A stretch of 64,000 nucleotides of DNA from assembly GCF_030296695.1 (NCBI RefSeq), contig NZ_AP027737.1, forward strand, positions 3,224,001-3,288,000. Reading direction: 5' to 3'. A program made the position numbers and the translations under genes. Of the stretch, positions 44,424 through 53,432 are shown piece after piece; the first letter of the stretch is position 1; every line of letters starts with the position of its first letter. This stretch comes from Agromyces mangrovi (GTDB taxonomy: Bacteria > Actinomycetota > Actinomycetes > Actinomycetales > Microbacteriaceae). Below the pieces are notes generated by a model. That model ran no database searches. It was given only the letters and a program-made list of their open reading frames with translations, and was not told where the DNA came from.

Positions 44424-45501
44424 CCACGTACCTCCTCGCCGGCGGAGGCACCGCCGGCCACGTGAACCCGCTGCTCGCGGTCGCCGATCGCCTGCGCGAA
44501 CGCGACCCCGATGCCCTCGTGCTCGTGCTCGGCACGGCCGAGGGACTCGAGGCGCGCCTCGTGCCGGCGCGCGGCTACGAGCTGCTCACCATTCCGAAGG
44601 TGCCGTTCCCGCGACGGCCGAACCGGGCGGCGATCGCGTTCCCGTCGACGTTCCGGCGCAGCATCCGCACCGTCCGCGAGCTCATCCGCGAGCACGGCGT
44701 CGACGTCGTGGTCGGCTTCGGCGGATACGTCGCCACGCCCGCGTACCTCGCGGCCCGGTCGGAGCACGTGCCAGTCGCCCTGCACGAGGCGAACGCGAAG
44801 CCCGGGCTCGCGAACCGGCTCGGCAGCCGGTTCGCCGCGACCGTCGGCGTCGCGTTCGAGGGCACGCCGCTGCACGGCGCGCGTTTCGTCGGCATGCCGC
44901 TGCGCAGCGAGATCGAGCGGATGGACCGTGCCGCCGCGCGCGCGGAGGCCGCCGAGTTCTTCGGGCTCGACGCCGGCCGACCCGTGCTGCTCGCCACGGG
45001 CGGCTCGCTCGGCGCCCGTCGGCTGAACGCCACGGTCGCGGGTTCGGCGCTCGCGCTGCGGGCCACCGGATGGCAGGTGCTGCACATCACGGGCCGGTCG
45101 TCCGAGGTGACCGATCCGGGCCTCGACGGCTACCGCATGATCGACTACTGCGACCGCATGGACCTCGCGCTCGCGATCGCCGACTTCGCGCTCTCCCGCG
45201 CGGGGGCTGCGACGGTGAGCGAACTCGCCGCGCTCGGCATCCCGGCCGTGTACGTGCCGTACCCCGTGGGCAACGGCGAGCAGCGCTTCAACGCGGCGGG
45301 CGTGGTCGAGGCGGGCGGCGGCATCCTCGTCGACGACGCCGACTTCGTGCCGAGCTGGGTCGACCGCAACGTGGTGCCGCTGCTGGCGGACGGCTCGAGC
45401 GTCGCGGCCATGGCCGTGGCAGCCGCATCCGCCGGGGTCATCGACGGCACCGACCGCATGGTCGCGCTCGTCGACGAGGCGCTCGGCGCGGGAACCCCTG
45501 A
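44420..45501 (+). CDS. murG: UDP-GlcNAc--lipid I GlcNAc transferase MurG (3' frameshift here)
   Basis: A 360-aa peripheral GT-B glycosyltransferase making lipid II. The N-terminal donor and acceptor loop is [20 protein letters not shown], and [14 protein letters not shown] follows. The UDP-GlcNAc motif includes [26 protein letters not shown] and [18 protein letters not shown], in that order. As sequenced there is no stop, and the frame runs through 72 bases into murC. One extra C in the run at 45495-45498 (or G at 45490-45492) gives TGA at 45499-45501 and exactly 361 codons, the normal length. A separate promoter and ribosome-binding site for murC follow, so the apparent fusion is best read as a sequence error. 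Confidence 0.92.
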
Positions 45502-45516
45502 CTCGCACGACGCGCG

Positions 45517-45522
45517 TAGCCT
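45517..45522 (+). promoter_or_regulatory. -10 box TAGCCT of an internal murC promoter
   Basis: TAGCCT lies 52 bases before the murC GTG, in the short murG-murC interval. A purine-rich AGAGAGAG ribosome-binding region (about 45558-45564) follows. The presence of these signals argues that 45502-45574 is untranslated. Confidence 0.5.
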
Positions 45523-45574
45523 TGACCACGGACGCCCCGGCGTCGATCCGCCGACCAGAGAGAGCCCAGCCCAC

Positions 45575-46975
45575 GTGACGATCAAGCCCGACACCTCCAT
45601 CGAGATGCCCGAGTCCATCGGTGCCGTCCACTTCGTCGGCATCGGCGGGGCGGGCATGAGCGGCATCGCGCGGCTCTTCCTGGGTGCGGGCCACCGGGTG
45701 ACGGGTTCGGACGTGCGGGACTCCGACACCGTGCGCACGCTGCGCGAGCTCGGTGCGAGCGTGTCGATCGGGCACGACGCCGCGCACGTCGGCGACGCGG
45801 ACACGGTGGTCGTGACCGGCGCGCTCTGGCAGGACAACCCCGAGTACCGGTACGCGCTCGAGCACGGCATCCCGGTGCTGCACCGCTCGCAGGCGCTCGC
45901 GTGGCTCATCCGCTCCCAGCGGCTGATCTCCGTGGCCGGCGCACACGGCAAGACGACGTCGACCGGCATGATCATCACCGGCCTGATCGGCCTCGGACAG
46001 GATCCGAGCTTCGTCAACGGCGGCGTCATCCAGGCCCTCGGCACGAGCTCGGCTCGCGGCTCGGGCGAGTGGTTCGTGGTCGAGGCCGACGAGTCCGACG
46101 GCTCGTTCCTGCTCTACGACACGTCGGTCGCGCTGGTCACGAACGTCGACCCCGACCACCTCGACCACTACGGCTCGTTCGAGGCGTTCGAGGACGCGTT
46201 CGTGACGTTCGCCGACCGCGCGCGCGAGCTGGTGGTCATCTCGGCCGACGACCCGGGTGCGCTGCGCGTGAAGGACCGCCTGTCGCACCGGCGCGTACTG
46301 ACCTTCGGCGAGGCGGACTCGGCCGACGTGCGCGTGCACTCGATCGAGACCGACGGTCCGGTGTCGTTCGCGATCGACCACGAGGGCGCGACCTACCGGG
46401 CCCGGCTCGCGGTGCCGGGCGTGCACAACGCCATCAACGCGGCGGGTGCCTTCGCGGTGCTCGTGGGGCTCGGCTTCCCGCCCGCGGAGACCCTCGCGGC
46501 GATCTCGGAGTTCGGCGGCACGGGCCGCCGGTTCGAGCTGCACGGCACGGTGGGCGGCGTGAGCGTGTTCGACGACTACGCCCACCACCCGACCGAGGTG
46601 GCGGCCGCGCTCTCCGGCGCGCGCACGGTGGTCGGTGAGGGGCGCATCATCGCGGTGCACCAGCCGCACCTGTACAGCCGGACCCGGCTGTTCGCGGGCG
46701 AGTTCGCCGAGGTGCTCGAGACCCTCGCCGACGAGACCGTGGTGCTCGACGTGTACGGCGCGCGCGAGGACCCGGAGCCCGGCGTGACCGGCCAGCTCGT
46801 CGCCGACCGGTTCAACGATCCGTCGAAGGTGGCGTTCATCGCCGACTGGCAGGCGGCGGCCGACCACACGGCGCGCATCGCGCGCGAGGGCGACTACGTC
46901 ATCACGCTCGGCTGCGGCGACGTGTACCGCATCGTGCCCCAGCTGCTCGGCTCGCTCGAGCGGGAGCGGGGCTGA
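45575..46975 (+). CDS. murC: UDP-N-acetylmuramate--L-alanine ligase
   Basis: A 466-aa Mur ligase adding the first L-Ala. The UDP-binding start is [20 protein letters not shown], the ATP loop is [15 protein letters not shown] near residue 124, and [10 protein letters not shown] and [15 protein letters not shown] are typical. The GTG at 45575 gives [16 protein letters not shown] before the conserved region, matching related proteins. No break is visible. It is followed 13 bases later by ftsQ. Confidence 0.95.
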   Translation: MTIKPDTSIEMPESIGAVHFVGIGGAGMSGIARLFLGAGHRVTGSDVRDSDTVRTLRELGASVSIGHDAAHVGDADTVVVTGALWQDNPEYRYALEHGIPVLHRSQALAWLIRSQRLISVAGAHGKTTSTGMIITGLIGLGQDPSFVNGGVIQALGTSSARGSGEWFVVEADESDGSFLLYDTSVALVTNVDPDHLDHYGSFEAFEDAFVTFADRARELVVISADDPGALRVKDRLSHRRVLTFGEADSADVRVHSIETDGPVSFAIDHEGATYRARLAVPGVHNAINAAGAFAVLVGLGFPPAETLAAISEFGGTGRRFELHGTVGGVSVFDDYAHHPTEVAAALSGARTVVGEGRIIAVHQPHLYSRTRLFAGEFAEVLETLADETVVLDVYGAREDPEPGVTGQLVADRFNDPSKVAFIADWQAAADHTARIAREGDYVITLGCGDVYRIVPQLLGSLERERG

Positions 46976-46988
46976 GGATGCTCCGGGC

Positions 46989-48146
46989 GTGAGGCGTCCG
47001 CAGGGCTTCGACGGCCGGGCACGTCCGCGCACCGGCGTGAACGCGCCCGCGCGGGGTTCCGAAGCCGGCGAGGCGGATGCCGCCGCGAGCGACGACGCGC
47101 GCACCGAGGCCGCTCGCCCGGCCGCGCCGACGCGGACCCCGCCCGCGCCCTCGCGCGTGCCGTCGCGGGTGCCGCCCGCTGCATCCAACTCGCCGTCGTC
47201 CTCGTCGGCACCGTCGTCCGCCGACGCACAGCTCACCGAACCCATCCCGATCGTGCGGCCGGGCGGACCGACGACCGAGGACCCCGCGCTCGAGGATCAC
47301 GAGCCGTCGCGGTTCGCCGCGACGATCGACGCCGAGCCGACAGACGCCGAGCCGTCCGGGAACGGGGGTCGCCTCGCCGGGTGGCGTGCGAAGCGCGAGG
47401 TGCGTCGCGCGACCCGCCGGCGCAAGCGCTACGAGCGCGCCGAGATGCGTCGCTTCACGAAGCGGCAGCGCAACCGGCGCATCGCGTGGGCGGTGGGCAT
47501 CGGCAGCGTCGTGCTCGTGGTCGGCGGGCTGACGGCCGCCGCGTACTCGCCGCTCATGGCGGTGCAGGAGATCGTGGTCCAGGGTGCGGGCGAACGGGTC
47601 ACGGCCGACGAGGTGCAGGCCGCGCTCGACGCGCAGCGCGGCACCCCGCTCCCGCTCGTCGACGACCGGGCGGTCGGCGAGGCGCTCGCGGAGTTCTCGG
47701 CGATCCAGACCTGGGCGATCGAGCGGCGGCCGCCCGGCACGCTCGTGGTGCGGCTCGTCGAACGCACGCCGATCGCGGTGGTCGCGGGCGGCGGCGGATT
47801 CCGCGTGGTGGACGGCGCCGGCATCGTGCTCGAGGAGCAGCCGGTGCGCCCGGAGGGGCTTCCGCTCGTCGACGCGGAGGGCGGCCTCGCCGGCGACGGG
47901 TTCCGATCGGCGAGCGCGGTGATCCGGTCGCTGCCCGACGAGCTGCGCGCGAGCGTGCTGTCGGCGTCGGCGACGACGGCCGACGACGTGCGACTCGAAC
48001 TCGCCGGGGGAGCGAGCGTGGTGTGGGGCAGCGCCGAGGAATCGGTGCTCAAGGCGGCGGTGCTCGAGGCGCTGGTCGAGGCCGCGCCGCCGTCGACCGT
48101 CTCGCGCTACGACGTGTCGTCGCCGCGCAGCGCGGTCGTGGGCTGA
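46989..48146 (+). CDS. ftsQ: Division protein FtsQ
   Basis: A 385-aa bitopic division protein. A very long cytoplasmic part (residues 1-170) is low-complexity, first Ala/Pro/Ser-rich, then strongly basic (RAKREVRRATRRRKRYERAE), before one transmembrane helix (WAVGIGSVVLVVGGLTAAAY). The periplasmic POTRA domain follows (VQEIVVQGAGERVTADEVQAAL) and then the FtsQ beta domain (WAIERRPPGTLVVRLVERTPIAV). FtsQ recruits FtsL and FtsB. The gene lies between murC and ftsZ as usual. The start GTG at 46989 is the first in frame after the murC stop; an internal start would shorten the disordered region but cannot be excluded. Confidence 0.9.
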   Translation: MRRPQGFDGRARPRTGVNAPARGSEAGEADAAASDDARTEAARPAAPTRTPPAPSRVPSRVPPAASNSPSSSSAPSSADAQLTEPIPIVRPGGPTTEDPALEDHEPSRFAATIDAEPTDAEPSGNGGRLAGWRAKREVRRATRRRKRYERAEMRRFTKRQRNRRIAWAVGIGSVVLVVGGLTAAAYSPLMAVQEIVVQGAGERVTADEVQAALDAQRGTPLPLVDDRAVGEALAEFSAIQTWAIERRPPGTLVVRLVERTPIAVVAGGGGFRVVDGAGIVLEEQPVRPEGLPLVDAEGGLAGDGFRSASAVIRSLPDELRASVLSASATTADDVRLELAGGASVVWGSAEESVLKAAVLEALVEAAPPSTVSRYDVSSPRSAVVG

Positions 48147-48197
48147 CCCGGATCGCGACACGCGGCGCGTCGTGCGCCGATCGGGCACGGGCGCGCC

Positions 48198-48256
48198 TAC
48201 CGTCGAGGTCAGGGAAATTGCATACTCGGCAAAACTTTAACCTTACACCTGAGGTT
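48198..48256 (+). promoter_or_regulatory. ftsZ upstream regulatory region
   Basis: The 143-base gap before ftsZ is conspicuously AT-rich at 48211-48260. It contains TACCGT (48198-48203, a -10 candidate), TTGCAT (48218-48223) and TAACCT (48238-48243), and an inverted repeat AACCT (48239-48243) with AGGTT (48252-48256). The ribosome-binding site GGAGGG lies about 9 bases before the GTG. FtsR binds the ftsZ promoter in Corynebacterium, so the repeat is a candidate FtsR site here, by inference only. Confidence 0.5.
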
Positions 48257-48289
48257 GAGACTTGAGAGTGACGCACGGAGGGCCGGACA

Positions 48290-49471
48290 GTGTCGACAAA
48301 CCAGAACTACCTCGCAGTCATCAAGGTCGTCGGCATCGGCGGCGGTGGCGTGAACGCGGTGAACCGCATGATCGAGCTCGGCCTGCGCGGGGTCGAGTTC
48401 ATCGCGATCAACACCGACGCCCAGGCGCTGCTCATGAGCGACGCCGACGTCAAGCTCGACGTCGGGCGGGATCTCACGCGCGGACTCGGCGCGGGCGCCG
48501 ACCCCGAGGTCGGCCGTCGCGCCGCGGAGGACCACGCGGAGGAGATCGAGGAGGCGCTCGCGGGCGCCGACATGGTCTTCGTGACCGCGGGCGAGGGCGG
48601 CGGCACCGGCACCGGCGGCGCCCCGGTCGTGGCGCGCATCGCCAAGTCGATCGGCGCCCTCACGATCGGTGTCGTCACGAAGCCGTTCAGCTTCGAGGGC
48701 AAGCGCCGCCAGACCCAGGCCGAGCAGGGCGTCGCGACCCTGAAGAACGAGGTCGACACCCTCATCGTCGTGCCCAACGACCGGCTGCTCGAGATCAGCG
48801 ACCGCGGCATCTCGATGCTCGAGGCGTTCGCCACGGCCGACCAGGTGCTGCTCGCCGGTGTGCAGGGCATCACCGACCTGATCACGACGCCCGGGCTCAT
48901 CAACCTCGACTTCGCCGACGTCAAGTCGGTCATGCAGGGCGCGGGGTCCGCGCTCATGGGCATCGGTTCGTCGCGGGGCGCGGATCGCGCGATCAAGGCG
49001 GCCGAGCTGGCCGTGGCGTCACCGCTGCTCGAAGCCTCGATCGACGGAGCGCACGGCGTGCTGCTGTCGATCCAGGGCGGGTCGAACCTCGGCATCTTCG
49101 AGATCAACGACGCGGCCCGGCTCGTGCAGGAGGCCGTGCACCCGGAGGCGAACATCATCTTCGGCGCCGTCATCGACGACACGCTCGGCGACGAGGTGCG
49201 CGTGACAGTGATCGCGGCCGGGTTCGACGGCGGCGAGCCGTCGTCCATCCGCGACGAGCTCGAGGCGGGCGCGTTCGGCGGTGCGGCGATCGGCGCGGGC
49301 GGCGCGGCCGCGGCGGCGACGACGGAGACCGAGATCTCGATCGAGGAGCTCGTCGAGAGCGCGTCCTGGTCGACCGCCGAGCAGCCGACCGCGACGGCCG
49401 ACGCGATCGTGGGCGACCCGGCGTTCGACGAGCAGCCCGACGACCTCGACATCCCCGACTTCCTCAAGTGA
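48290..49471 (+). CDS. ftsZ: Cell division tubulin FtsZ
   Basis: A 393-aa tubulin-like GTPase that forms the Z ring. The tubulin signature [13 protein letters not shown] and the early [18 protein letters not shown] are intact. [20 protein letters not shown] carries the T7 catalytic region. An Ala/Glu-rich linker leads to the C-terminal peptide [10 protein letters not shown], which binds SepF and other partners. The GTG at 48290 begins [10 protein letters not shown], a standard actinobacterial start. Confidence 0.97.
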   Translation: MSTNQNYLAVIKVVGIGGGGVNAVNRMIELGLRGVEFIAINTDAQALLMSDADVKLDVGRDLTRGLGAGADPEVGRRAAEDHAEEIEEALAGADMVFVTAGEGGGTGTGGAPVVARIAKSIGALTIGVVTKPFSFEGKRRQTQAEQGVATLKNEVDTLIVVPNDRLLEISDRGISMLEAFATADQVLLAGVQGITDLITTPGLINLDFADVKSVMQGAGSALMGIGSSRGADRAIKAAELAVASPLLEASIDGAHGVLLSIQGGSNLGIFEINDAARLVQEAVHPEANIIFGAVIDDTLGDEVRVTVIAAGFDGGEPSSIRDELEAGAFGGAAIGAGGAAAAATTETEISIEELVESASWSTAEQPTATADAIVGDPAFDEQPDDLDIPDFLK

Positions 49472-49490
49472 GTCCGCAGGCGGGCGCGCG

Positions 49491-50171
49491 ATGAGCGAGC
49501 CCACGCTCGCCGGCCGGCTCGCGTCGGTGCAGGCGCAGGTGGCGGATGCCGCGCGCGAGGCCGGTCGCGACCCCGATGCGATCACCACGATCGTCGTCAC
49601 CAAGTTCCAGCCGGTGTCGCTCGTGCGCGAGCTGGCCGGGCTCGGCGTGCACGACGTGGGGGAGAACCGGCACCAGGAGGCGCAGGCGAAGGCGCACGAG
49701 CTCGAGCCGCTCGGCCTCCGCTGGCACTTCGTCGGCCAGCTGCAGCGCAAGAAGGCCCGGCAGGTGCGGGCGTACGCCTCTGCGATCCACTCGGTCGACC
49801 GCGTCGAGCTGGTCGACGTGCTCGCCTCCGACGAGGCATCCGTCGACTGCTTCGTGCAGGTCAACCTGACCGATGACCCGGGGCGCGGCGGCGCGGTGGG
49901 CGACGACGTGCTCCGCGTCGCCGAGGCCGCCGAGGCGGCGTCCGGGCTCCGGCTGCGCGGGCTCATGGCCGTCGCGCCGCTCGGGGAGGAGCCGGCCCGT
50001 GCGTTCGCACGCGTGCGCGAGGCATCCGAACTGCTCGTCGCGCAGGTCGCGCCCGACGCGCGCGACCTGTCCATCGGCATGTCCGGGGATTTCCGCGAGG
50101 CCGTGCACGCGGGCGCGACACACCTACGCATCGGCACGGCAATCACGGGAAATCGGCCGCAGGCCGTTTAA
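49491..50171 (+). CDS. PLP-binding protein, YggS/PLPBP family
   Basis: A 226-aa single-domain PLP protein of the alanine-racemase fold, which controls cellular pyridoxal phosphate levels. The PLP lysine is in [10 protein letters not shown] near residue 38; [24 protein letters not shown] and [22 protein letters not shown] are the conserved blocks. Its place between ftsZ and sepF is conserved in actinobacteria. The pgeF/YlmD gene often found between ftsZ and yggS is absent: only 19 bases separate the two. ATG at 49491. Confidence 0.93.
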   Translation: MSEPTLAGRLASVQAQVADAAREAGRDPDAITTIVVTKFQPVSLVRELAGLGVHDVGENRHQEAQAKAHELEPLGLRWHFVGQLQRKKARQVRAYASAIHSVDRVELVDVLASDEASVDCFVQVNLTDDPGRGGAVGDDVLRVAEAAEAASGLRLRGLMAVAPLGEEPARAFARVREASELLVAQVAPDARDLSIGMSGDFREAVHAGATHLRIGTAITGNRPQAV

Positions 50172-50203
50172 CCTCGAAGAGACGACGACACACGGAGGTT
50201 GCG

Positions 50204-50683
50204 ATGTCGAACCCGCTTCGGAAGACGATGGTCTACCTCGGCCTCGCCGATGAGGAGCTCGAGCAGGAGGCCCCCGCGGCCGCGCCGCAGCCTGCTCCGG
50301 TGGCGCAGGCCGCCCCGGCACCCAAGGGCGGCGGCGCCCCAGTGACCCCGCTGCGGAAGCCCACCGCGGCACCCACCCCGAGCTCACAGCAGGCGGACAT
50401 GAACGAGATCCTCACCGTGCACCCCCGGCAGTACCGCGACGCCCAGGTGATCGCCGAGTCGTTCCGCGACGGCGTGCCGGTCATCATCAACCTCTCCCAG
50501 ATGTCGGACGGCGACGCACGCCGTCTCATCGACTTCGCGAGTGGCCTCTCGCAGGGCCTCCATGGCAAGATCGAGCGCGTGACGAACAAGGTGTTCCTGC
50601 TCTCGCCCGCCCACGTCGTGGTCTCCGGGGAGAGCAGCGAGGTCGAGAGCGACGTCGAGGCGTCGTTCTTCAGCCACGCCTGA
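50204..50683 (+). CDS. sepF: Division protein SepF
   Basis: A 159-aa FtsZ membrane anchor. The N-terminal amphipathic helix [18 protein letters not shown] can insert into the membrane. An Ala/Pro linker (residues 25-63) follows, then the dimeric SepF core with [22 protein letters not shown] and [23 protein letters not shown]. In actinobacteria, which lack FtsA, it ties FtsZ to the membrane through the FtsZ C-terminal peptide. AGGAGG-like (CACGGAGG) precedes the ATG. Confidence 0.95.
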   Translation: MSNPLRKTMVYLGLADEELEQEAPAAAPQPAPVAQAAPAPKGGGAPVTPLRKPTAAPTPSSQQADMNEILTVHPRQYRDAQVIAESFRDGVPVIINLSQMSDGDARRLIDFASGLSQGLHGKIERVTNKVFLLSPAHVVVSGESSEVESDVEASFFSHA

Positions 50684-50689
50684 TCGGCC

Positions 50690-50995
50690 GTGGGTGCCAT
50701 CGCGTTCATCGCGACCCTCCTGTACTACGTCCTGCTCATCTACTTCTTCACGATGTGGGCGCGCTTCGTCCTCGACCTCGTGCGCACCTTCAACCGATCG
50801 TGGCGCCCGCAGGGCGGGTGGCTCGTCGTCGTCGAGGCCGTGTACACGGTCACCGACCCGCCGGTGAAGTTCTTCCGGCGCATCGTGCCGCCGCTGCGGG
50901 TGGGCCAGGTCGCATTCGACTTCGGCTGGAGCATCGCCATGCTCGTCGTCATCGTGCTGCTGTGGATCGTCGGCGGCATCTCGCGGCTCGCCTGA
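50690..50995 (+). CDS. YggT-family membrane protein
   Basis: A 101-aa protein with two hydrophobic helices (residues 3-23 and about 72-95) and the YggT pattern of an amphipathic middle segment (VYTVTDPPVKFFRRIVPPLRVG). It lies between sepF and divIVA as in most actinobacteria, where a role in division or envelope growth is assumed from position only. The GTG at 50690 is 6 bases after the sepF stop. Confidence 0.9.
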   Translation: MGAIAFIATLLYYVLLIYFFTMWARFVLDLVRTFNRSWRPQGGWLVVVEAVYTVTDPPVKFFRRIVPPLRVGQVAFDFGWSIAMLVVIVLLWIVGGISRLA

Positions 50996-51058
50996 CGATG
51001 TGCTGCGAACCGTGACGCGCGAGCCTGATACGGGCCGCGCGGTCCGCGCACCGTTTGC

Positions 51059-51067
51059 TACCGTTAG
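51059..51067 (+). promoter_or_regulatory. Candidate divIVA promoter element TACCGTTAG
   Basis: TACCGTTAG contains a -10-like TACCGT, 45 bases before the divIVA ATG. The same 9-base word occurs in the parA/pyc promoter region at 19685-19693. The rest of the interval (50996-51111) holds a GAGGTTGGA ribosome-binding site for divIVA and nothing else recognised. Confidence 0.4.
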
Positions 51068-51111
51068 CTGAACGTGATCAGACAGATCGAGCATTGTGAG
51101 GTTGGAACGCC

Positions 51112-51813
51112 ATGGCGCTAACTCCCGAAGACGTGGTCAACAAGCGGTTCCAGGCGACGAAGTTCCGCGAGGGCTACGATCAGGATGAGGTCGACGATTT
51201 CCTCGACGAGGTCGTCGTCGAGCTGCGCCGTCTGAACCAGGAGAACGACGAGCTGCGCCAGCGGCTCGCGCAGGCCGAGCAGAAGGCCTCCCAGCAGCCC
51301 GCGCCCGCCCCCGCACCGGCCCCCGCCGCTGCGCCGGCGCCCGCGTACGCCGAGCCCACTCCGCAGCCGCCGACGGTCGCCGTCCCGGCCGCGCCCGCCC
51401 CGGTCTCCGAGGTCGACGAGCAGACCAGCACGACCAACCTGCTCCAGCTCGCCCGCCGCCTCCACGAGGAGCACGTGCGCGAGGGCATCGAGAAGCGCGA
51501 CGCGCTCATCGCCGAGGGCCACGCGACCGCCGCGCGCGTCGTCGCCGAGGCCGAGGCGAAGCAGCGCGCCCAGATCGGCAAGCTCGACCAGGAGCGCGCG
51601 GCGATCGAGAAGCGCGTCGACGAGCTCCGTTCGTTCGAGCGCGACTACCGCCAGAAGCTCAAGTCGTACATCGAGGGCCAGCTGCGCGACCTCGATCAGG
51701 CCGCCCCGGTCAGCCCGGGCGCTCCGCAGCAGGGCGGTTACGCGCCCATGAGTGCTGCGGGCGCGGTCGACGCACCGCCGCAGGCTCCGACGTACCAGGC
51801 CTTTGGAGGCTAA
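51112..51813 (+). CDS. divIVA: Polar growth and division protein DivIVA (Wag31)
   Basis: A 233-aa coiled-coil protein that marks curved membranes at poles and septa. The membrane-binding N-terminus is MALTPEDVVNKRFQATKFREGYDQDEVDDFLDEV-like and is followed by a coiled coil (residues 30-65), an Ala/Pro linker with (PA)n-type repeats at residues 66-100, and a second long coiled coil (residues 105-200). The FREGYDQDEVDDFLD block is diagnostic. It directs apical growth in actinobacteria and interacts with cell-wall enzymes. It ends with TAA; lspA follows with overlap. Confidence 0.95.
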   Translation: MALTPEDVVNKRFQATKFREGYDQDEVDDFLDEVVVELRRLNQENDELRQRLAQAEQKASQQPAPAPAPAPAAAPAPAYAEPTPQPPTVAVPAAPAPVSEVDEQTSTTNLLQLARRLHEEHVREGIEKRDALIAEGHATAARVVAEAEAKQRAQIGKLDQERAAIEKRVDELRSFERDYRQKLKSYIEGQLRDLDQAAPVSPGAPQQGGYAPMSAAGAVDAPPQAPTYQAFGG

Positions 51814-52468
51814 CGCTCGGCGCACCGCGCGGGTCCGACTCAGTGCGCTGGTCCTGCTCGTCGCGATCGCCGCGACGATCTACGGCCTCGACTTCCTGAC
51901 GAAGCAGCTCGTCGTCACGAACCTCACCGAGGGTGAGATCGTGCCGGTGCTGGGCGAGGTGCTGCAGTGGCAGTTCGTCCGCAATCCCGGTGCGGCGTTC
52001 TCGATCGCGAGCGGCATGACGTGGGTCTTCACGATCCTCGCGGCGGGCGTGCTGACCTTCATCATCTGGTTCGCCGGCCGCATCCGCTCGCTCGCCTGGG
52101 CCGTGGTGTTCGGGCTGCTGCTGGGCGGTGTGCTCGGCAACCTGACCGACCGCCTCATCCGCGAGCCGGGCTTCGGCGTCGGGCACGTGATCGACTTCAT
52201 CTCGACGCCGTGGATGCTGCCCGCGATCTACAACATCGCCGACATCGCCGTGGTGTCGAGCATGGTGCTGTTCCTCATCCTGACCATCCGCGGCGTCGGC
52301 CTCGACGGCGAGCGGCAGGCGCCGCCGCGGAAGGACGCGCCCGACGCCGAGTCGGGCGACCCGGAGGCCGCGGTCGACCGGCCCGAGGAGGCGGACGAGA
52401 CCACCGAGCCCGAGGGCCCGGAGGCAGCCGGACCCCGGGTGAGCGCAGCCGGCACGCGCGAGGGCTGA
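51803..52468 (+). CDS. lspA: Prolipoprotein signal peptidase II
   Basis: A 221-aa aspartic membrane protease that removes lipoprotein signal peptides. Four helices and the motifs [33 protein letters not shown] and [11 protein letters not shown] are clear; the catalytic Asp pair lies in the last two. An acidic, Pro/Glu-rich cytoplasmic tail (residues 165-221) is an extension beyond the usual ending. The start is unsettled. No ATG or GTG fits well: TTG at 51803 is proposed, overlapping the end of divIVA by 11 bases; GTG at 51752 would give 17 more residues. The GGAGG at 51805-51809 has no conventional start at the right distance downstream. Confidence 0.88.
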   Translation: MEANARRTARVRLSALVLLVAIAATIYGLDFLTKQLVVTNLTEGEIVPVLGEVLQWQFVRNPGAAFSIASGMTWVFTILAAGVLTFIIWFAGRIRSLAWAVVFGLLLGGVLGNLTDRLIREPGFGVGHVIDFISTPWMLPAIYNIADIAVVSSMVLFLILTIRGVGLDGERQAPPRKDAPDAESGDPEAAVDRPEEADETTEPEGPEAAGPRVSAAGTREG

Positions 52469-52469
52469 C

Positions 52470-53390
52470 ATGGAGCATCGGATGCTGCCGGTGCCCGACG
52501 GCCTCGACGGCGTCCGCGTCGATGCGGGCCTGGCGAAGCTGCTCGGCTTCTCGCGCACCCTCGCAGCCGACATCGCGTCGGCGGGCGGCGTGCGGCTCGA
52601 CGGCGCTGAGGCGGGCAAGTCCGACCGCCTGCGCGGCGGGGCGATGCTCGAGGTGTCGTGGGAGCCGCCGCGCGCACCGACGGTCGAGCCGATCGCGGTG
52701 CCCGACCTCGGCATCGTGCACGACGACGACGAGATCGTCGTGGTCGACAAGCCCGCGGGGGTCGCGGCGCATCCGTCGCTCGGTTGGGAGGGCCCGACCG
52801 TGGTGGGCGCCCTCGCCGCGGCCGGCTTCCGCATCTCGACCTCGGGCGCACCCGAGCGCCAGGGCGTCGTGCACCGCCTCGACGCCGGCACGTCCGGCCT
52901 CATGGTCGTCGCGAAGTCGGAGGGCGCGTACACCGCGCTGAAGCGCGCGTTCCACGACCGCGAGGTCGACAAGGTGTACCACGCGCTCGTGCAGGGCCTG
53001 CCCGACCCGCTGCGCGGCACGATCGACGCGCCGATCGGCCGGCACCCGAGGTCGGACTGGAAGTTCGCGGTCACCGCGGCCGGCAAGCACGCGGTCACGC
53101 ACTACGAGACGATCGAGGCGTTCCCGTACGCATCGCTCGTCGAGGTGCATCTCGAGACGGGCCGCACGCACCAGATCCGCGTCCACATGGCGGCCCAGCG
53201 GCATCCGTGCACCGGCGACGCGATGTACGGCGCCGACCCCACGCTGAGCGCCCGCCTCGGGCTGACCCGGCAGTGGCTGCACGCGGTCGAGCTGTCCTTC
53301 GCGCACCCGGCGGACGGCGAGTGGGTCACGTTCCGATCCGACTACCCGGCGGACCTCGCGCACGCGCTCGATGTCGTGCGGCACGATTAG
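52470..53390 (+). CDS. Pseudouridine synthase, RluD family
   Basis: A 306-aa RNA pseudouridine synthase with an N-terminal S4 domain ([25 protein letters not shown]) and a RluA/RluD catalytic domain. The catalytic Asp lies in [15 protein letters not shown], near residue 135. [24 protein letters not shown] and GDAMYG follow. It probably modifies helix 69 of 23S rRNA like RluD, though RluA-type targets are possible. The ATG comes one base after the lspA stop, an arrangement common in bacteria and likely an operon. Confidence 0.92.
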   Translation: MEHRMLPVPDGLDGVRVDAGLAKLLGFSRTLAADIASAGGVRLDGAEAGKSDRLRGGAMLEVSWEPPRAPTVEPIAVPDLGIVHDDDEIVVVDKPAGVAAHPSLGWEGPTVVGALAAAGFRISTSGAPERQGVVHRLDAGTSGLMVVAKSEGAYTALKRAFHDREVDKVYHALVQGLPDPLRGTIDAPIGRHPRSDWKFAVTAAGKHAVTHYETIEAFPYASLVEVHLETGRTHQIRVHMAAQRHPCTGDAMYGADPTLSARLGLTRQWLHAVELSFAHPADGEWVTFRSDYPADLAHALDVVRHD

Positions 53391-53432
53391 TCTGGTACCC
53401 CCACTCGCACCTCAGACCCCTCCGGGAGCGCC

